Assembly: GCF_030580935.1 (NCBI RefSeq)
Contig: NZ_JAUQOM010000003.1
Location: 186,001-250,000 of the forward strand
Reading direction: 5' to 3'
Origin: Sphingobium cyanobacteriorum
GTDB lineage: Bacteria; Pseudomonadota; Alphaproteobacteria; Sphingomonadales; Sphingomonadaceae
Length of the DNA stretch: 64,000 nt
Shown: in pieces, positions 62,891-64,000 of the stretch
How positions within the stretch are numbered: position 1 is the stretch's first letter
Layout: every line of letters begins with the position of its first letter
Made by a program: the position numbers and the translations under genes
Notes under the pieces: model-generated
Told to the model about the DNA's origin: nothing
Seen by the model: only the letters and a program-made list of their open reading frames with translations
Databases searched by the model: none

Positions 62891-64000
62891 GTGGCCACCG
62901 CACCCGCCACCCAGGCGCAGGATTATGTGATCGCCGACATTGGCCTTGCCGCTTTTGGCCGCAAGGAAATGGACATCGCCGAAACCGAAATGCCCGGCCT
63001 GATGGCGCTGCGTGCGGAATTCGGTCCGTCGCAGCCGCTGAAAGGCGCGCGCATCACCGGGTCGCTGCACATGACGATCCAGACCGCCGTGCTGATCGAA
63101 ACGCTGACGGCGCTGGGCGCGCAGGTCCGCTGGGCAACGTGCAACATCTATTCCACGCAGGACCATGCCGCCGCCGCGATCGCCGCGTCAGGCGTGCCGG
63201 TGTTCGCCATCAAGGGCGAAACGCTGCAGGAATATTGGGATTATGTCGAGCGCATCTTCGACTGGCACACCGATGAATCGGGCGTCGCCAACATGATCTT
63301 GGACGATGGCGGCGACGCCACCATGTTCGCCCTGTGGGGCGCGCGCGTCGAAGCGGGCGAGGAACTGTTCACGCCGTCGAACGAGGAAGAGGAAATCTTC
63401 TGTTCGGTGCTCAAGCGCGTGTTGAAGGAACGCCCCGGTTTCCTGACCAAGACCGTCCAGTCGATCAAGGGCGTGTCGGAAGAAACCACCACCGGCGTCC
63501 ATCGCCTGTACGAACTGGCCAAGAAGGGCAAGCTGCCCTTCCCGGCGATCAACGTGAACGACAGCGTCACCAAGTCGAAGTTCGACAATCTCTATGGCTG
63601 CAAGGAAAGCCTGGTCGACGCGATCCGTCGCGGCACCGACGTGATGCTGGCCGGCAAGATCGCCTGCGTCGCGGGCTTTGGTGACGTTGGCAAGGGGTCC
63701 GCCGCCTCGCTCCGCAATGGCGGCGCGCGCGTGATGGTCACTGAAGTCGATCCGATCTGCGCGTTGCAGGCGGCGATGGAAGGCTATGAAGTCGTGACGA
63801 TGGAAGAGGCCGCGCCGCGCGCCGACATCTTCGTCACCGCGACCGGCAATGAAGGCGTGCTGACCGTCGATCACATGCGCGCGATGAAGAATATGGCGAT
63901 CGTGTCCAACATCGGCCATTTCGACAGCGAGATCGAGATTGCCGGCCTCGCCAACATGAAGTGGACCGAGATCAAGCCGCAGGTCGACGAAGTCGAATTC
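62891..64000 (+). CDS. ahcY: Adenosylhomocysteinase, 3' end cut by the window
   Basis: Hydrolyses S-adenosylhomocysteine to adenosine and homocysteine. 370 codons are visible and the frame is still open at the window edge. [21 protein letters not shown] is at the front, [16 protein letters not shown] and the NAD motif [17 protein letters not shown] follow. The start is taken as a GTG at 62891 with GGAGA (62879-62883) 7 bases upstream. It lies after a structured leader. Confidence 0.96.
   Translation, partial: MATAPATQAQDYVIADIGLAAFGRKEMDIAETEMPGLMALRAEFGPSQPLKGARITGSLHMTIQTAVLIETLTALGAQVRWATCNIYSTQDHAAAAIAASGVPVFAIKGETLQEYWDYVERIFDWHTDESGVANMILDDGGDATMFALWGARVEAGEELFTPSNEEEEIFCSVLKRVLKERPGFLTKTVQSIKGVSEETTTGVHRLYELAKKGKLPFPAINVNDSVTKSKFDNLYGCKESLVDAIRRGTDVMLAGKIACVAGFGDVGKGSAASLRNGGARVMVTEVDPICALQAAMEGYEVVTMEEAAPRADIFVTATGNEGVLTVDHMRAMKNMAIVSNIGHFDSEIEIAGLANMKWTEIKPQVDEVEF

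Overview
The window is GC-rich and densely packed. It looks like a chromosomal segment of a sphingomonad (Alphaproteobacteria, Sphingomonadaceae; Sphingobium-like is my best guess). The reasons are the Entner-Doudoroff operon zwf-edd-glk-eda (close to the Zymomonas order), alphaproteobacterial HslV with an N-terminal extension, a GTTC-N7-GTTC type LexA box, entericidin and PhaR genes, and several families of palindromic intergenic repeats. I see no rRNA, prophage, insertion sequence or CRISPR. No stretch longer than 300 bases lacks a gene. Both ends cut genes: dnaE lacks its N-terminus at the left edge and ahcY lacks its C-terminus at the right edge.

Layout. 1-7.6 kb: dnaE, then a reverse-strand block holding a SplB-like radical SAM gene behind a candidate LexA box, moaB, a Slt-type lytic transglycosylase and a divergent uracil-DNA glycosylase-like gene. 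7.7-15.5 kb: a forward operon of seven genes, mostly with 4-nt stop/start overlaps (ETF-ubiquinone oxidoreductase, TPR protein, ispE, N-formylglutamate amidohydrolase-like, lipoprotein, NAD(P)H-hydrate repair enzyme, RNA methyltransferase). 15.6-21.1 kb: a lipoprotein and the reverse-strand operon zwf-edd-glk-eda. 21.3-27.1 kb: an Lrp/AsnC regulator divergent from an aromatic amino acid catabolic operon (phenylalanine hydroxylase fused to its pterin-recycling enzyme, kynA, kynB, kynU, a FAH-family hydrolase). 27.2-29.1 kb: a 2-oxoglutarate dioxygenase and an exported nucleoside hydrolase.

29.1-38.6 kb is a complete propionyl-CoA to succinyl-CoA module: an ScfR/PccR-type regulator diverges from pccB, mce, methylmalonyl-CoA mutase, bioB and pccA across a promoter with several TTTGCAAA-like sites. 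bioB is flanked on both sides by small two-helix membrane proteins that share length, topology and an exact C-x8-D-C loop. I consider this pair the best candidate for something undescribed. 38.6-47.5 kb: a Hint-domain beta-helix protein with a hairpin over its ribosome binding site, an MFS transporter, alr, a 49-codon DUF2256 gene, and PHA-metabolism genes (thiolase, PhaC-like, PhaR).

47.5-64 kb is mostly housekeeping: proS of the eukaryote/archaeon-like type, hslVU, a small Cys-rich protein, entericidin, tRNA-Val(CAC), two exported peptidases (S9 DPP-like and M2 ACE-like), asd, a DUF2238 membrane protein, an alpha/beta hydrolase, a GGDEF protein with an I-site, AMP nucleosidase, a Prx5-type peroxiredoxin, YqgE, and ahcY behind a structured leader. 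Functional calls come from motif and family recognition by eye; no searches were run.
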